A DNA stretch of 37,940 nucleotides from Pseudomonadota bacterium (GTDB taxonomy: Bacteria > Pseudomonadota > Alphaproteobacteria > Sphingomonadales > Sphingomonadaceae), in assembly GCA_023433305.1 (NCBI GenBank), contig JAEZCZ010000138.1, forward strand, positions 1 through 37,940, given 5' to 3'. A program made the translations under genes and the position numbers. Below, piece after piece: positions 7,812 through 16,334 of the stretch. The notes beneath the pieces are model-generated. The model was not told the DNA's origin. It saw only the letters and a program-made list of their open reading frames with translations, and ran no database searches. Every line of letters starts with the position of its first letter. Position 1 is the stretch's first letter.

Positions 7812-9188
7812 CTAGTTGCGGTCGCTTCTTCGTTCAAGCTCGGCCCTCGCCTGCAAGGCGACGTCGCCGGCGCGAATCCAGTCCGGCGAGCCCTGGGGTA
7901 GGGTACGAGCCGCCGCCTCGGCGTTCTGCAGCGCTTCGCGCGGCCGGCCGCTCATGATTTGCTGCTCAGCGCTGGCGAGCTGCGCGCGGGGGATGTCGCC
8001 GCGCGCGCCATAGACCATGCCAAGCTGGTACCACGCGAACGGATTCTCGCGGTCGCGCGCAACTGCCGCGCGCAGCACGCGCTCGGCTTCCTCGAGATGC
8101 GACTTGTCCTCCGTTGCAAGCAGCGCGTGGCCGAACGTGGAGGCGATCAACGGCGAATTTCCCGACAACTCGACCGCCCGGCGGAGCGATTCCAGCGCTT
8201 CAGTGGGTCGACCCGATTCGAGCAGGATTTGCCCGCGGAGCTCCAGGAAGTAGGGATTGTCTGGGTCGCTGGCGACCAGGGCGTCGGTCTCCTCGAGCGC
8301 CTGCGTGATTCGGGCATCCTTGTGATAGGCATATGCGCGCGCATAACGCGCCGGAACGCCGTTGAGGTACCCGGGGTAGGCGTTGAGCGTCTGTGCTGGC
8401 GTGGCGAGGTAGCCGTAAAGCTTGGCCTTGACCCGCTCGAAACGGGCTTGCTGATCGGCGTCCGGCGGGCGGTCCCAGGCAGGGTCGGTCCGGTAATCCG
8501 CTTCCAGTCGCGCAATTCGATCGCCCGAAAGCGGGTGCGTGCGGGCGAAGTTCGCTTCGTCGTCCTGGTTGCGCCCGTAGCGGAACTCCTGGTTCTGCAG
8601 CTTCTCGAAGAAGGCGAGCGAACCCTTGCCCGTGATCCCCGCCTTGGAAAGATACTGCACGCCCGCCGCGTCGGCGGCCGATTCCTGGGTGCGCGAGAAT
8701 GTCAGAAAGGTCCCGAGTGCGGCCTGCTGGCCAAGCGCCATCGCTCCCATTGCCGCTTCGCCGGCTCCCGCAAGTGCTGCCGCGATGCCGACGAGTGTCG
8801 ACAGCAGCGAGATCTTCGCCGCCTTGCCGTAGCCATCGTAGATGCTGATCACGTGGCCGCCGGTGATGTGGCCCAATTCGTGTGCCAGCACGCCTTGGAC
8901 CTCGTTGGCGGTGTCGGCGGCGTTGATCAGACCCGAATGTACGTAAATCCGCTGCCCGCCCGCCACGAAGGCGTTTATCGACGGGTCGCTGACCAACACG
9001 ACTTCCACCGCCCCGGGCTGCAACCCCGCAGCCTCGGCCAGCGGATCGACCATGTCCTGCAAGAGCTTCTCGGTCTCGGCGTCCCGCAGGATAGTCGGCT
9101 GCGATTGGGCCGCCACCGGTTGCGCGACCAGCCCCAGCAGCGCCGCGAACGCGAGCGACCGGGCAAGCAGGCTTGGAGCAAGCTTCAT
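7812..9188 (-). CDS. M48 family metalloprotease with C-terminal TPR repeats (BepA/YfgC-like)
   Basis: A 458-residue periplasmic protease. Signal peptide MKLAPSLLAR… with cleavage near AAQS (residue 29). The zinc site is H103-E-L-G-H107 with the third ligand in E169-S-A-A-D173. An Ala/Gly-rich hydrophobic stretch (130–160) sits between them. From about residue 290 the sequence is made of helical TPR-like repeats (for example PYFLELRGQILLESGRPTEA and AWYQLGMVYGARGD). The layout equals BepA of enterobacteria, a chaperone-protease that handles stalled outer-membrane proteins such as LptD, whose disulfides must be formed correctly. The adjoining DsbA-like gene fits this role. Confidence 0.88.
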   Translation of the reverse strand: MKLAPSLLARSLAFAALLGLVAQPVAAQSQPTILRDAETEKLLQDMVDPLAEAAGLQPGAVEVVLVSDPSINAFVAGGQRIYVHSGLINAADTANEVQGVLAHELGHITGGHVISIYDGYGKAAKISLLSTLVGIAAALAGAGEAAMGAMALGQQAALGTFLTFSRTQESAADAAGVQYLSKAGITGKGSLAFFEKLQNQEFRYGRNQDDEANFARTHPLSGDRIARLEADYRTDPAWDRPPDADQQARFERVKAKLYGYLATPAQTLNAYPGYLNGVPARYARAYAYHKDARITQALEETDALVASDPDNPYFLELRGQILLESGRPTEALESLRRAVELSGNSPLIASTFGHALLATEDKSHLEEAERVLRAAVARDRENPFAWYQLGMVYGARGDIPRAQLASAEQQIMSGRPREALQNAEAAARTLPQGSPDWIRAGDVALQARAELERRSDRN

Positions 9189-9239
9189 TGAATATGGTGC
9201 TAGCGCATTGGCGGGTGAACGGAAACTGAAGCGCGCCCG

Positions 9240-10358
9240 TCATACCGCCGCCTGCTTGTCCGCCTCGGTCGGCACACGCTCGACCGCGCGCACGATCTGC
9301 TCGGTTTCGCCACCCTCGCTGAAACCGGCGGCGGCGAGGAAATCCTCGCCCACCGCGAAACTGTCGCCGAGCCACAGCGGCACGCCGGCTGCCTCAATCG
9401 CCGCTTGAGCGGCGATCTCCTCGGGGGAGAGCGCGTGGCGGGCGGTCGTGCGAATGAAGATGGCCGCGACGCGCCCCGGATAGCTTTGCACCGCATCGGC
9501 GTAAGCGGGCAAGTCGCCTTGGGTGTCGTCTCCGATCAGGGCGAAGCGCAGCTGCGGGTACATCGCGAGAATGGCCCGGATTGCGGCGCTCTTGTGCACT
9601 CCGTGGCTGCTTGAGCCAAGCGTCGCGCGATCCAAACCCCAGTCGCGCAGCAGCAAGGGGCCGAGAGGTAAGCCTTTCGCTCTCTGGAACGCCACAAGAT
9701 AGGAGAACAGGTTCCAAGGGCTCGACGAAACGTAGAAGAACGGCCGATGCGTCGCGGGGATACGCTTGTCGGGGCGATGCTCGCCCGACGGGATCACCGG
9801 ACCGCCGCCAAGCGATCCGTAGAATACGTCGGCGCCAGATACCGCGATGCGCTCTTCGGGCAATTCGGCGAGTAACCGGCGCCAGTTCCGCGCAATGGCG
9901 CGTATCCCTCCGGTAATACCTGTCTCGATGATTGTGTCGTCGATGTCGGAAATCACCGCGAGGCGACTGTCGGCGCCGGGTGCCAGCACGTGCGCGTCGA
10001 TGCACTGCGGCCCTTCGCGGTTGACCCAATGCAGCGCCACGACCTCCCAGACCGGGTGCGGCGGAGGATCGAAGGGCGGGTCGAGCTCTAGGTCGAAGCG
10101 CACGAAACCCTCGCGGTCGGTTTCCGCCTCGTGGCGGAACGCGCGGCCGCCGGCTTCGATTTCGAGAGTGACCGGAACGCCGGCCTCCTCGCGCGAATTG
10201 AACTGCGAAAGCATCGTCCGGATAGCGCGGAGGCGGCCACGACTTTCGAAGCCGGGCTGCGGCGCCCGCAGCGCCCGCGCGGCGAGCACGAGCCGGTCGC
10301 GGCTACGATAACCGAAGTAGGGCTGAAGACGGATGGGAGGCGCGAGAAGGTAATCCAT
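9240..10358 (-). CDS. App1 family phosphatase-like protein (DUF2183)
   Basis: A 372-residue protein. The C-terminal half carries the HAD-like App1/LNS2 signature: VISDIDDTIIETGITGG with D138, D140 and T142, YVSSSPWNLFSYL, LRDWG, HKSAAI and LIGDDTQGD. In yeast App1 is a Mg-dependent phosphatidate phosphatase; for bacterial members the substrate is not established. The N-terminal part (1–125) has a β-rich domain that precedes the phosphatase in this family. No signal peptide, so probably cytoplasmic or peripheral at the membrane. ATG 10358 gives the usual N-terminus. Confidence 0.85.
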   Translation of the reverse strand: MDYLLAPPIRLQPYFGYRSRDRLVLAARALRAPQPGFESRGRLRAIRTMLSQFNSREEAGVPVTLEIEAGGRAFRHEAETDREGFVRFDLELDPPFDPPPHPVWEVVALHWVNREGPQCIDAHVLAPGADSRLAVISDIDDTIIETGITGGIRAIARNWRRLLAELPEERIAVSGADVFYGSLGGGPVIPSGEHRPDKRIPATHRPFFYVSSSPWNLFSYLVAFQRAKGLPLGPLLLRDWGLDRATLGSSSHGVHKSAAIRAILAMYPQLRFALIGDDTQGDLPAYADAVQSYPGRVAAIFIRTTARHALSPEEIAAQAAIEAAGVPLWLGDSFAVGEDFLAAAGFSEGGETEQIVRAVERVPTEADKQAAV

Positions 10359-10399
10359 GGGGCCGGCAAGAGAGCGCAGCCTCCTACGAATGGTTCCCT

Positions 10400-12073
10400 T
10401 CAGCCGATCAAGCGACGCGCAGCGCGTTCGACGAGCGCAATATCCTCCGGCACTTCGCCGAGCGACACGACATCGCCGGTCTCGGTGCGGTGGATCATCA
10501 CCAGCGCGAACTCGCTCCCCTCGCTCGCGATCGCATCGAGCGGCTGCGCGGGAAGGGCGCGCAGCTTCTTGGCAATGGCCTGGCGCGGCGCATCCGTCGG
10601 TTCGAGGGTCTTGCCCGCCTCTTCGCGGCGCAGGCGCCGCTCGGCCTTGACGACGCCCTTGAGACCGCCCTCTGCGGCACCCAGGAATTCCCCGAGCGAG
10701 CCTTGAGGCAACTGGAGACGGTGCGCATGACTGAGCGCGGCGGCATATTCGGTCAGGCGCGTTTTGTCGTAGTCGGCTCCGAACACTAGCTTGACCACCG
10801 GGGTCATCGGTGCGCGTTCCTGCATCTTGAGCCCAGAATCGGCCAGGAGTTCCCCAAATTCATCGGGCGCTCCTGCTGCAGCGAGCGAGAAGTCGTAGGC
10901 CCGGGCTATCGCCTCGTAGAGCGCCTCGCGGGTGCGGTCTTCATTGCCGCGCGCGGCAACGGCCATCTCGCGGGCTGCGGCTAGCCAGTCGCCCAGCTCC
11001 ATATCGGCCGGATCGATTTCGGGCATGGCGATCGCGTGGATGGGGTTCGCCTCGCCAAGGGTATCGAGGGGTTCTTCGAACGAGTCCGGGTATGCGGCCT
11101 GCCCAAACGGCTCGGTGGCCTCGAAGTCGTCTTCGAACGGCGCGGTCGGATCCTCCGGCAGCTCGACCGTGGCTTTCGAGGTCTGGATCGGCATGCGGAG
11201 CAGTGACCCGAACGCCGGTCCGCACACGGGCTCATCATCCTCGTCGTCGTCCAAGCCGAACGACGGAACAGGGATGTCGTCTCGATCTCTATCTCCGTCC
11301 CCGTCCGGATCGTCAGCGGCGCGCGCTTCGGGCAGGTCGAGATCGGTGAATTCGTCCGGGCCCCCATAGCCCGTCTTGGAGCCGTCTTCCGCCGCGAAAT
11401 CCGCGAGATCGTTCGCAGGCTCGGCTCCGGGACCGTCGGCCCACTCGGTGAGCGGGGCGTCGACATCGATCGCGGCCGCCTTTGATTCGAGTGCTTGGTC
11501 GATCTCGAGCAGGAGCTCGTCCGAAGCCGCGGCGTCGGCCAGCTCCTTCCAATTGATGACGCCATAGATGAAGTCGATCGTGTCGTCGTCGCTCGAGAAC
11601 GGCAACAGGATACCGCGATAGGCGATCGTCGTGCCGCGCTGGTTCACGAACTCGGCTTCGAAGCCGATCGGGGCCTGGTTTGCCAGGATCTGCATGTAGT
11701 GATCGGTAATGCGCGAGAGCAGCGAGCGGCTCGGCACGTCGGAGAGTGTCGACAGTTCCTCCTCACCGATGTCGCATTCGCGCGCGAGCTTGTCGCCAAG
11801 ATAGGAGATGCCGGGGTTTTCGATCCCGCTGCTGAAGTCCAGCAGCACGCTGTAGGGGCCGAAATCGGGAAGCTGCTCGGGTTCGAGGTCCTCGATCGCC
11901 GGAAAGTTGCGGTCTTCCAGCAGGCTCGCCCAATGGTTGTAGGCGCGCACTTGCATGCGCCGTTCGTCCTGGCCGATCGCGGCGGGCGGCGTCAGATGGG
12001 CGGAAACCTCGTCGGCCGGCTCGTAGCCGTCGTTCTCGGCGAGCGCCCCGTAATTGCCGCGCATGCTGTCCAT
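10400..12073 (-). CDS. PAS-domain protein with acidic low-complexity middle
   Basis: A 557-residue protein of unknown function. Residues about 35–170 resemble the alphaproteobacterial PAS_5-type sensory domain (AYNHWASLLEDRNFPAIEDL, FDFIYGVINWKE-like end). Residues 200–320 are rich in Asp, Glu, Gly and Pro and probably disordered, with DPDGDGDRDRDD and DDDEDDEP clusters. The C-terminal part (about 330–557) is predicted helical with REALYEAIARAYDFSLAAA and a Lys/Arg-rich stretch near 485–515. I chose ATG 12073 because AAGGGG lies nine bases before it; an in-frame GTG at 12097 is also open. No transmitter or DNA-binding domain is obvious. Confidence 0.7.
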   Translation of the reverse strand: MDSMRGNYGALAENDGYEPADEVSAHLTPPAAIGQDERRMQVRAYNHWASLLEDRNFPAIEDLEPEQLPDFGPYSVLLDFSSGIENPGISYLGDKLARECDIGEEELSTLSDVPSRSLLSRITDHYMQILANQAPIGFEAEFVNQRGTTIAYRGILLPFSSDDDTIDFIYGVINWKELADAAASDELLLEIDQALESKAAAIDVDAPLTEWADGPGAEPANDLADFAAEDGSKTGYGGPDEFTDLDLPEARAADDPDGDGDRDRDDIPVPSFGLDDDEDDEPVCGPAFGSLLRMPIQTSKATVELPEDPTAPFEDDFEATEPFGQAAYPDSFEEPLDTLGEANPIHAIAMPEIDPADMELGDWLAAAREMAVAARGNEDRTREALYEAIARAYDFSLAAAGAPDEFGELLADSGLKMQERAPMTPVVKLVFGADYDKTRLTEYAAALSHAHRLQLPQGSLGEFLGAAEGGLKGVVKAERRLRREEAGKTLEPTDAPRQAIAKKLRALPAQPLDAIASEGSEFALVMIHRTETGDVVSLGEVPEDIALVERAARRLIG

Positions 12074-12215
12074 AGGGAAAAGCCCCTTCCACTTCACGTC
12101 AGCGTGCCTTGTGGCGCGACATAGTTAATTAGCCGTAAAATCGCGCAGAACTGACGGCACAACGTTGACCGCGCGTGATCGGTTTCCCTGAAGGCGGGGC
12201 TATACCGTCGTGACG

Positions 12216-12719
12216 TCAGCCGTGGCCCTGGCCCCATGCGGCGCAATCCGGATCAAGCCCGACGAGCTGCCGGCGCAGCGCGGTGCGCGCGAGACGCTCG
12301 ACTTCGACCTTGCGGCGCGCGGCGGCGAGCGGACGACTGGGCGAGGGACGAAGGATCTCGGCGTCGTATGCATCTGCGACGATGATGCCGCAACAGTCGG
12401 GCCTAAAGTCGGCACCTTCCAGGCAGGCCCGGTCGAGCTCAGGCGGCAGACCCCAGTAGAACCGATCGCAGAAATCGAGATAGTCCGGCCACTTGCCGTC
12501 ACCGAGGAGGTCCGAGCGCGCGGTCTTGATCTCCACGATCACGACATGGCCCTTGGCGTCGATCCCCATGAGGTCGGCGCGTCGCCCGTTGCGGAGAGGC
12601 ATTTCGGCGAGCGCCCAGATATCGTTGCGGGCAAACAGACGGCAGATTCCCCGCGCGACGGCAGCGGCGCGGCTCTCCGCGTTCCAGGGCCTGGGGGCGA
12701 GGGCAAGCGAGTCGGCCAT
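12216..12719 (-). CDS. mmcB: MmcB family DNA repair protein
   Basis: A 167-residue protein of the DUF1052/MmcB family. It has the PD-(D/E)xK nuclease-like core: LAEMPLRNGRRADLMGID followed by VIVEIKTARSDLLGD, where Asp and the E-x-K pair would bind metal. The downstream DFCDRFYWGLP segment is typical of the family. In Caulobacter MmcB is linked to DNA-damage repair and induced mutagenesis. ATG 12719 or 12737 could be the start; the frame is open as far as 13247, but that runs antisense to or through another gene. It lies 44–62 bases after the next upstream gene. Confidence 0.85.
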   Translation of the reverse strand: MADSLALAPRPWNAESRAAAVARGICRLFARNDIWALAEMPLRNGRRADLMGIDAKGHVVIVEIKTARSDLLGDGKWPDYLDFCDRFYWGLPPELDRACLEGADFRPDCCGIIVADAYDAEILRPSPSRPLAAARRKVEVERLARTALRRQLVGLDPDCAAWGQGHG

Positions 12720-12781
12720 CGCACCGTGTTGGAACATAGGTGGAACGCGGTCAAGCGCCGAAGGGCAGCCTCGGAAGGCTG

Positions 12782-13183
12782 TCAGGCGAGTCGGCGAGGT
12801 CCGTGGTGCCCGCCGGGCGGCAGCAGCGACAGGATCGCGCAGCGCGCCGCGGTGAATTCGCGCCACAACGCCATCGCGGCCGGTCGCGGGTCGGCGCCGC
12901 GTGCGTTGACCGCGAGCAGCGCGGCGATCCCGGGCTCCATTATCGCGGCGAGATCGGCTATCCCGCGCTCGGCGTGCTCGCGCCGCCAGGTCTCGGCGTC
13001 GCGAATCAGCGCGGGGAAATTGCGCACCTCGGGCGTAGGCCGATCGGCGTCGATCCCCGCAAGCTGCGCCACCACGTTCCCGGCATCGGCCAGAGCCGCC
13101 CAGCGCATGCCAGTCGCGCTCGCACCTTGTGGGGCGATAGTGGCGCGCGAGGCGGCAACGAAGCTCGGTGGAACGGCGTTCAT
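12782..13183 (-). CDS. Conserved hypothetical protein
   Basis: A 133-residue, Ala-rich, mostly helical protein that I do not recognise. Visible features are an N-terminal MNAVPPSFVAASRATIAPQG stretch, a WRREHAERGIADLAAIMEPGIAALLA helix and a WREFTAARCAILSLLP segment near the C-terminus. There is no signal peptide. GAGGG lies just before ATG 13183. It precedes mmcB in the same direction with a short gap, so the pair may be cotranscribed. Its single late position and good codon use argue for a real gene, but no function can be assigned. Confidence 0.6.
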   Translation of the reverse strand: MNAVPPSFVAASRATIAPQGASATGMRWAALADAGNVVAQLAGIDADRPTPEVRNFPALIRDAETWRREHAERGIADLAAIMEPGIAALLAVNARGADPRPAAMALWREFTAARCAILSLLPPGGHHGPRRLA

Positions 13184-13243
13184 TGCCCTCGCGGTACCGC
13201 GCGGCTGCTTGCGAATTGGTTACTGCGAGCAGGGAGTCGAGGC

Positions 13244-14047
13244 TCATTCCTCCGGAAGCGGGCCGAACGGGTCTTCGAGTTCCTCGTCGAGCCCGAGATC
13301 GATGTTGGCGCCACCTTCGCCCGAGGTCAGGCGGTTATTCTCCTCGCAGACGTACTCGCGAATTTCCCAGCCGGGTTCCTTGCGGAACGCGAACTGCTGG
13401 ACGTAGGGCTCGGTGAGGACGTCCGGATCGGTGATCGTGGTCTCGAACCGCAGCACGTCAGGCTTGTCGAGCCAGATTCGCTCGACGATCTTCATGTTCG
13501 GCCCGTGCGGGATACCCGCGCCGATATCGCTTGCCAGGTCGCTGAAGCCGACCGTCTCGACGTACAGCGTGTCGCCGTCCCAGCGCCCGACCGATGTGCC
13601 GTTGAAAAGCAGATCCGGATCCTCGGGCAGCGCCCGCCCGTCGGTGTAGATGCGTCGTGCCTGGCTGTAGGTTTCCGCGAAGATCGTCACCCGATTCGGC
13701 GTGAACAGCACCTCGATCGGGTAGGGCTGGCGCATGATTCCGGGCATGCCCGGCGGAATGCAGTTGGCCTGGGCTTCCTGCGAGACGCCTTCGGCCGCCT
13801 GCTTGGCGCGGAACGCGTCGAGCCGGGACTGCGCGGCCGGGGTGAGCTTGGGCTGCGCGGGCGGCCCGCCGGCCCCGAACAGCAGCGACCAGTCAGGCGC
13901 CCAGACCCCGCTCCAGTCGGGCAGCTGCTCGAGCTCGGCGTACCCGTCGGCGCGTGGAATCGCGCTATCCTGCGCCGGCGCTGCGGTCGCCATCGCCAGC
14001 ATCGCTCCGCCCGCCAACGCGCGCGTCAGGCTCACCCATCCCTGCAT
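13244..14047 (-). CDS. Exported protein of unknown function
   Basis: A 267-residue protein with a signal peptide (MQGWVSLTRALAGGAMLAMATAAPAQ). GGGAGGG six bases upstream fixes the start at ATG 14047, although the frame is open to 14095. The mature part contains DWSGVWAPDW near residue 45, then YSQARRIYTDGRALPEDPD and SVGRWDGDTLYVETVGFSD. This 'IY-DGR…W-GDTL-VET-GF' pattern recurs in exported proteins of unknown function in proteobacteria and acidobacteria, often as large families per genome. It is divergent from a DUF6152 gene, which is its usual companion as far as I know. Confidence 0.65.
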   Translation of the reverse strand: MQGWVSLTRALAGGAMLAMATAAPAQDSAIPRADGYAELEQLPDWSGVWAPDWSLLFGAGGPPAQPKLTPAAQSRLDAFRAKQAAEGVSQEAQANCIPPGMPGIMRQPYPIEVLFTPNRVTIFAETYSQARRIYTDGRALPEDPDLLFNGTSVGRWDGDTLYVETVGFSDLASDIGAGIPHGPNMKIVERIWLDKPDVLRFETTITDPDVLTEPYVQQFAFRKEPGWEIREYVCEENNRLTSGEGGANIDLGLDEELEDPFGPLPEE

Positions 14048-14192
14048 CCGACCCTCCCGTGAAATTCTCTCCGATGAAAGATTGCGGTGCGTCAATGCAA
14101 CGAGTCAAGCGGTGGGTTGATTCTGTCCGGGCTTTGCTGGCAAAGATGCAGCAAGGGCTCGCGGCGCCAGCTGACGGGCCGAGGAGAGGACC

Positions 14193-14579
14193 ATGCTGAG
14201 CAAGATTACCCGCCGCTTCGCGCTGGCTGCAGCCTTGGGCACTGCGGCCGTCGCCATTCCGGCTATTGCGCACCATTCGACCGCGATGTTCGAGTGGGGA
14301 ACGTCGACCGAAATGAAGAACGTCACCGTGGAACGGTGGATGTGGACCAATCCGCACACGTTCCTCTACGTTAAGGACGAGGCCGGCAACCGCTGGGCGC
14401 TCGAGGGCATGAGCCCCAATCACCTGTCGCGCGCCGGATGGTCGAAGCGCTCGCTGGCACCCGGCGAGAAGGTCGACCTGACCTACTATAAGCTGCGCGA
14501 CGGTCGCCGCGGCGGCTTCAACGTGACGGTAACGCGCGCGGACGGCAGCAAGCTGAGCCAGCTTCCAGTCCGCGAATAG
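14193..14579 (+). CDS. DUF6152 family exported protein
   Basis: A 128-residue protein with a Tat/Sec-like signal (KITRRFALAAALG… AIA, cleavage near residue 26). The mature part starts HHSTAMFEW and has VERWMWTNPHTFLYV and NHLSRAGWSKRSLAPGEKVDL, the pattern of DUF6152. GAGGAGAGGACC directly before the ATG is a strong ribosome binding site. Function is unknown; family members sit beside exported proteins such as the divergent gene here, 145 bases away, so the two may share a regulatory region. Confidence 0.8.
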   Translation: MLSKITRRFALAAALGTAAVAIPAIAHHSTAMFEWGTSTEMKNVTVERWMWTNPHTFLYVKDEAGNRWALEGMSPNHLSRAGWSKRSLAPGEKVDLTYYKLRDGRRGGFNVTVTRADGSKLSQLPVRE

Positions 14580-14721
14580 GCGCCTAGCGGCGAAGCGGGC
14601 GGAGGCATGGTACGGAACCCACCGGGCCGATGCCGGGCCCCCTTCCGAGCCCGTCGCGGCGGCTCCAGCAACCGGTTGACATCGCCCGGCCCATCCCCCT
14701 AAAGGCCGCGCCCTACCCCGT

Positions 14722-14808
14722 GCCCAGATGGCGGAATTGGTAGACGCACCGTCTTCAGGTGGCGGCGCTCGAAAGGGCGTGGAGGTTCGAGTCCTCTTCT
14801 GGGCACCA
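14722..14808 (+). tRNA. tRNA-Leu (anticodon CAG)
   Basis: The acceptor arms GCCCAGA (14722–14728) and TCTGGGC (14798–14804) pair, followed by A and an encoded CCA (14806–14808). The D-loop GGAATTGGTAGAC is typical of tRNA-Leu. The anticodon stem CCGTC/GGCGG encloses TTCAGGT, so the anticodon is CAG. The variable arm (GGCGCTCGAAAGGGCGT) is long, as for a class II tRNA, and the T arm is GAGGTTCGAGTCCTC. The 3' end is the insertion site of the element that follows; the gene is intact. Confidence 0.95.
14790..14808 (+). other. Attachment site attL (3' end of tRNA-Leu)
   Basis: AGTCCTCTTCTGG (14790–14802) followed by GCACCA is the T-arm/acceptor end of tRNA-Leu. The same 13 bases recur at 20424–20436 and are followed there by CACCA with one G missing. 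With the integrase gene starting just inside, this is the left boundary of an integrative element; the exact crossover base cannot be set. Confidence 0.75.
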
Positions 14809-14913
14809 TTTGTTCTTCCGAGAGCTTCCGGAAAACGTGGACAAAATGGCGGATTTCTGCCATTTATGGGCCATCACTGGTCCGGATTTGTCTGCACGTT
14901 TCCGCACGCATCC

Positions 14914-14972
14914 GGGGCAAGCTGGGGGCAAATCGAGCCCCTTGCCCCCGGCCGGAAATCGGCCTTGCCCCC
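14914..14972. repeat. Cluster of GGGGCAAG-type repeats (possible integrase arm sites)
   Basis: Four copies of a short motif lie between attL and the integrase gene: GGGGCAAG (14914–14921), GGGGGCAAAT (14924–14933), and two inverted copies CTTGCCCCC (14941–14949 and 14964–14972). A pair in the same order as the first two recurs near attR. Tyrosine integrases bind arm-type repeats through their N-terminal domain; I infer that role from spacing and position only. Confidence 0.5.
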
Positions 14973-15020
14973 ACCCTTGCGAATCCCGGCAGACGGCCCG
15001 GCCTGCGGATGGAGACTGCC

Positions 15021-16334
15021 ATGCCGTTGTCCGATACTGCGCTGCGGGCGCTCAAGCCGATGGAGCGGCGCTACAAGAAGGCCGACCAGCGCGGCCTCTA
15101 CATCGAGGTCGAGCCGAACGGCTCGAAACTGTGGCGCTACAAATACCGCTTCGAGGGCTTGGAGAAGCGCATCGCGCTAGGGCGCTATCCGGACGTTTCG
15201 CTGTCCCAGGCCCGGCGAAAGCAGGAGGATGCGCGGCGACTGCTGGAGGACGGCAAGGACCCAGCGCTCGAACGGCGCCGGGAGCGCCTGGTCGCCTCGA
15301 TCAATGCCGAGAACACCTTTGGCGGGATCGCGCGCGAATACATCCAGCACAAGATGATCGGCGAGCAACGGGCGGAGGTCACCGTCGCGAAGGCGCGCTG
15401 GCTGCTGGAGCAGCTCAATCCTCTGGCGAACATGCCCGTCGCGGAGATTCGCGCCGCCGAAGTGCTGGGCGCGCTGCGTCGTATTGAAGCAAAGGGCAAA
15501 TACGAGACCGCGCGCCGGTGCCGCTCCTTCGCGAGCCGGGTGTTCCGCTATGCTGTCGCCACCTGCCGCGCCGAGCACGACCCGTCGGCGGTCCTCCGCG
15601 GGGCGCTCATCACGCCAAAAGTCACGCACCACTCGGCCCTGACCGATCCCAAGGCGATCGGCGAGCTGCTCCGGGCAATCGACGAGTATCCCGGCTCGAT
15701 GATCACGCGCATCGCGATGCAGATCATGCCGCACGTCATGTGCCGGCCGGGCGAATTGCGGCAGGCGGAATGGCGCGAGTTCGATTTCGATGCCGCGATC
15801 TGGACGATCCCGCCTGGACGGATGAAGATGCGCCAGCCGCATGCGGTTCCGCTGTCCAAGCAGGTGCTCGGCTATCTCGATCAGCTCCACGCACTCACCG
15901 GGCCGAGCGGCTTCGTGTTCCCGGCCTTCCACACCTTCAAGCGGCCCATGAGCGAGAACACGATCAATCAGGCCTTCCGCCGGATGGGTTACACGTCCGA
16001 CGAGATGACCGCGCACGGATGGCGCACGACCGCCTCCACGCTACTCAACGAATCCGGCAAGTGGAACCCCGATGCCATCGAACGTTCCCTCGCCCACGCC
16101 GACCCCAACGCTGTGCGCGGGACCTACAATCGGGGACGCTATTGGGCGGAGCGTGTCGAGATGCACCAGTGGTGGAGCGACTACCTCGATCAGCTCCGCA
16201 AGGGCGCCTATATCCTGCGGCCGGAGTTCGGGCGAGGCGGCGGCCCATATTCGAATTCGGGTCAGTTCAAGTCAGGGCGCGCGAGGGATGGGGCTGCGAT
16301 AAAGAAGCGCATCAGGTTTCTCCAATGTCGCTAA
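15021..16334 (+). CDS. P4-type tyrosine recombinase (site-specific integrase)
   Basis: A 437-residue integrase. The N-terminus MPLSDTALRALKPMERRYKKAD and the DQRGLYIEVEPNGSKLWRYKY segment form the DUF4102 arm-binding domain, followed by a SAM-like core-binding domain. Catalytic residues are complete: R242 in MCRPGELR, H332-x2-R335 in HGWRTTAS, H359 in LAHADPN and Y369 in RGTYNRG. GGAG six bases before ATG 15021 supports this start over ATG 15009. It sits about 210 bases after tRNA-Leu in the usual direction for this family. Its last 23 bases overlap the convergent lipoprotein gene. Confidence 0.93.
   Translation: MPLSDTALRALKPMERRYKKADQRGLYIEVEPNGSKLWRYKYRFEGLEKRIALGRYPDVSLSQARRKQEDARRLLEDGKDPALERRRERLVASINAENTFGGIAREYIQHKMIGEQRAEVTVAKARWLLEQLNPLANMPVAEIRAAEVLGALRRIEAKGKYETARRCRSFASRVFRYAVATCRAEHDPSAVLRGALITPKVTHHSALTDPKAIGELLRAIDEYPGSMITRIAMQIMPHVMCRPGELRQAEWREFDFDAAIWTIPPGRMKMRQPHAVPLSKQVLGYLDQLHALTGPSGFVFPAFHTFKRPMSENTINQAFRRMGYTSDEMTAHGWRTTASTLLNESGKWNPDAIERSLAHADPNAVRGTYNRGRYWAERVEMHQWWSDYLDQLRKGAYILRPEFGRGGGPYSNSGQFKSGRARDGAAIKKRIRFLQCR

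Noticed and set aside
12216..13247. A 343-codon minus-strand frame as one long MmcB protein
   Set aside because: Only the last 167–173 residues match the MmcB family. The rest runs in another frame over the 133-residue gene and has shadow-type Arg/Ala-rich content.
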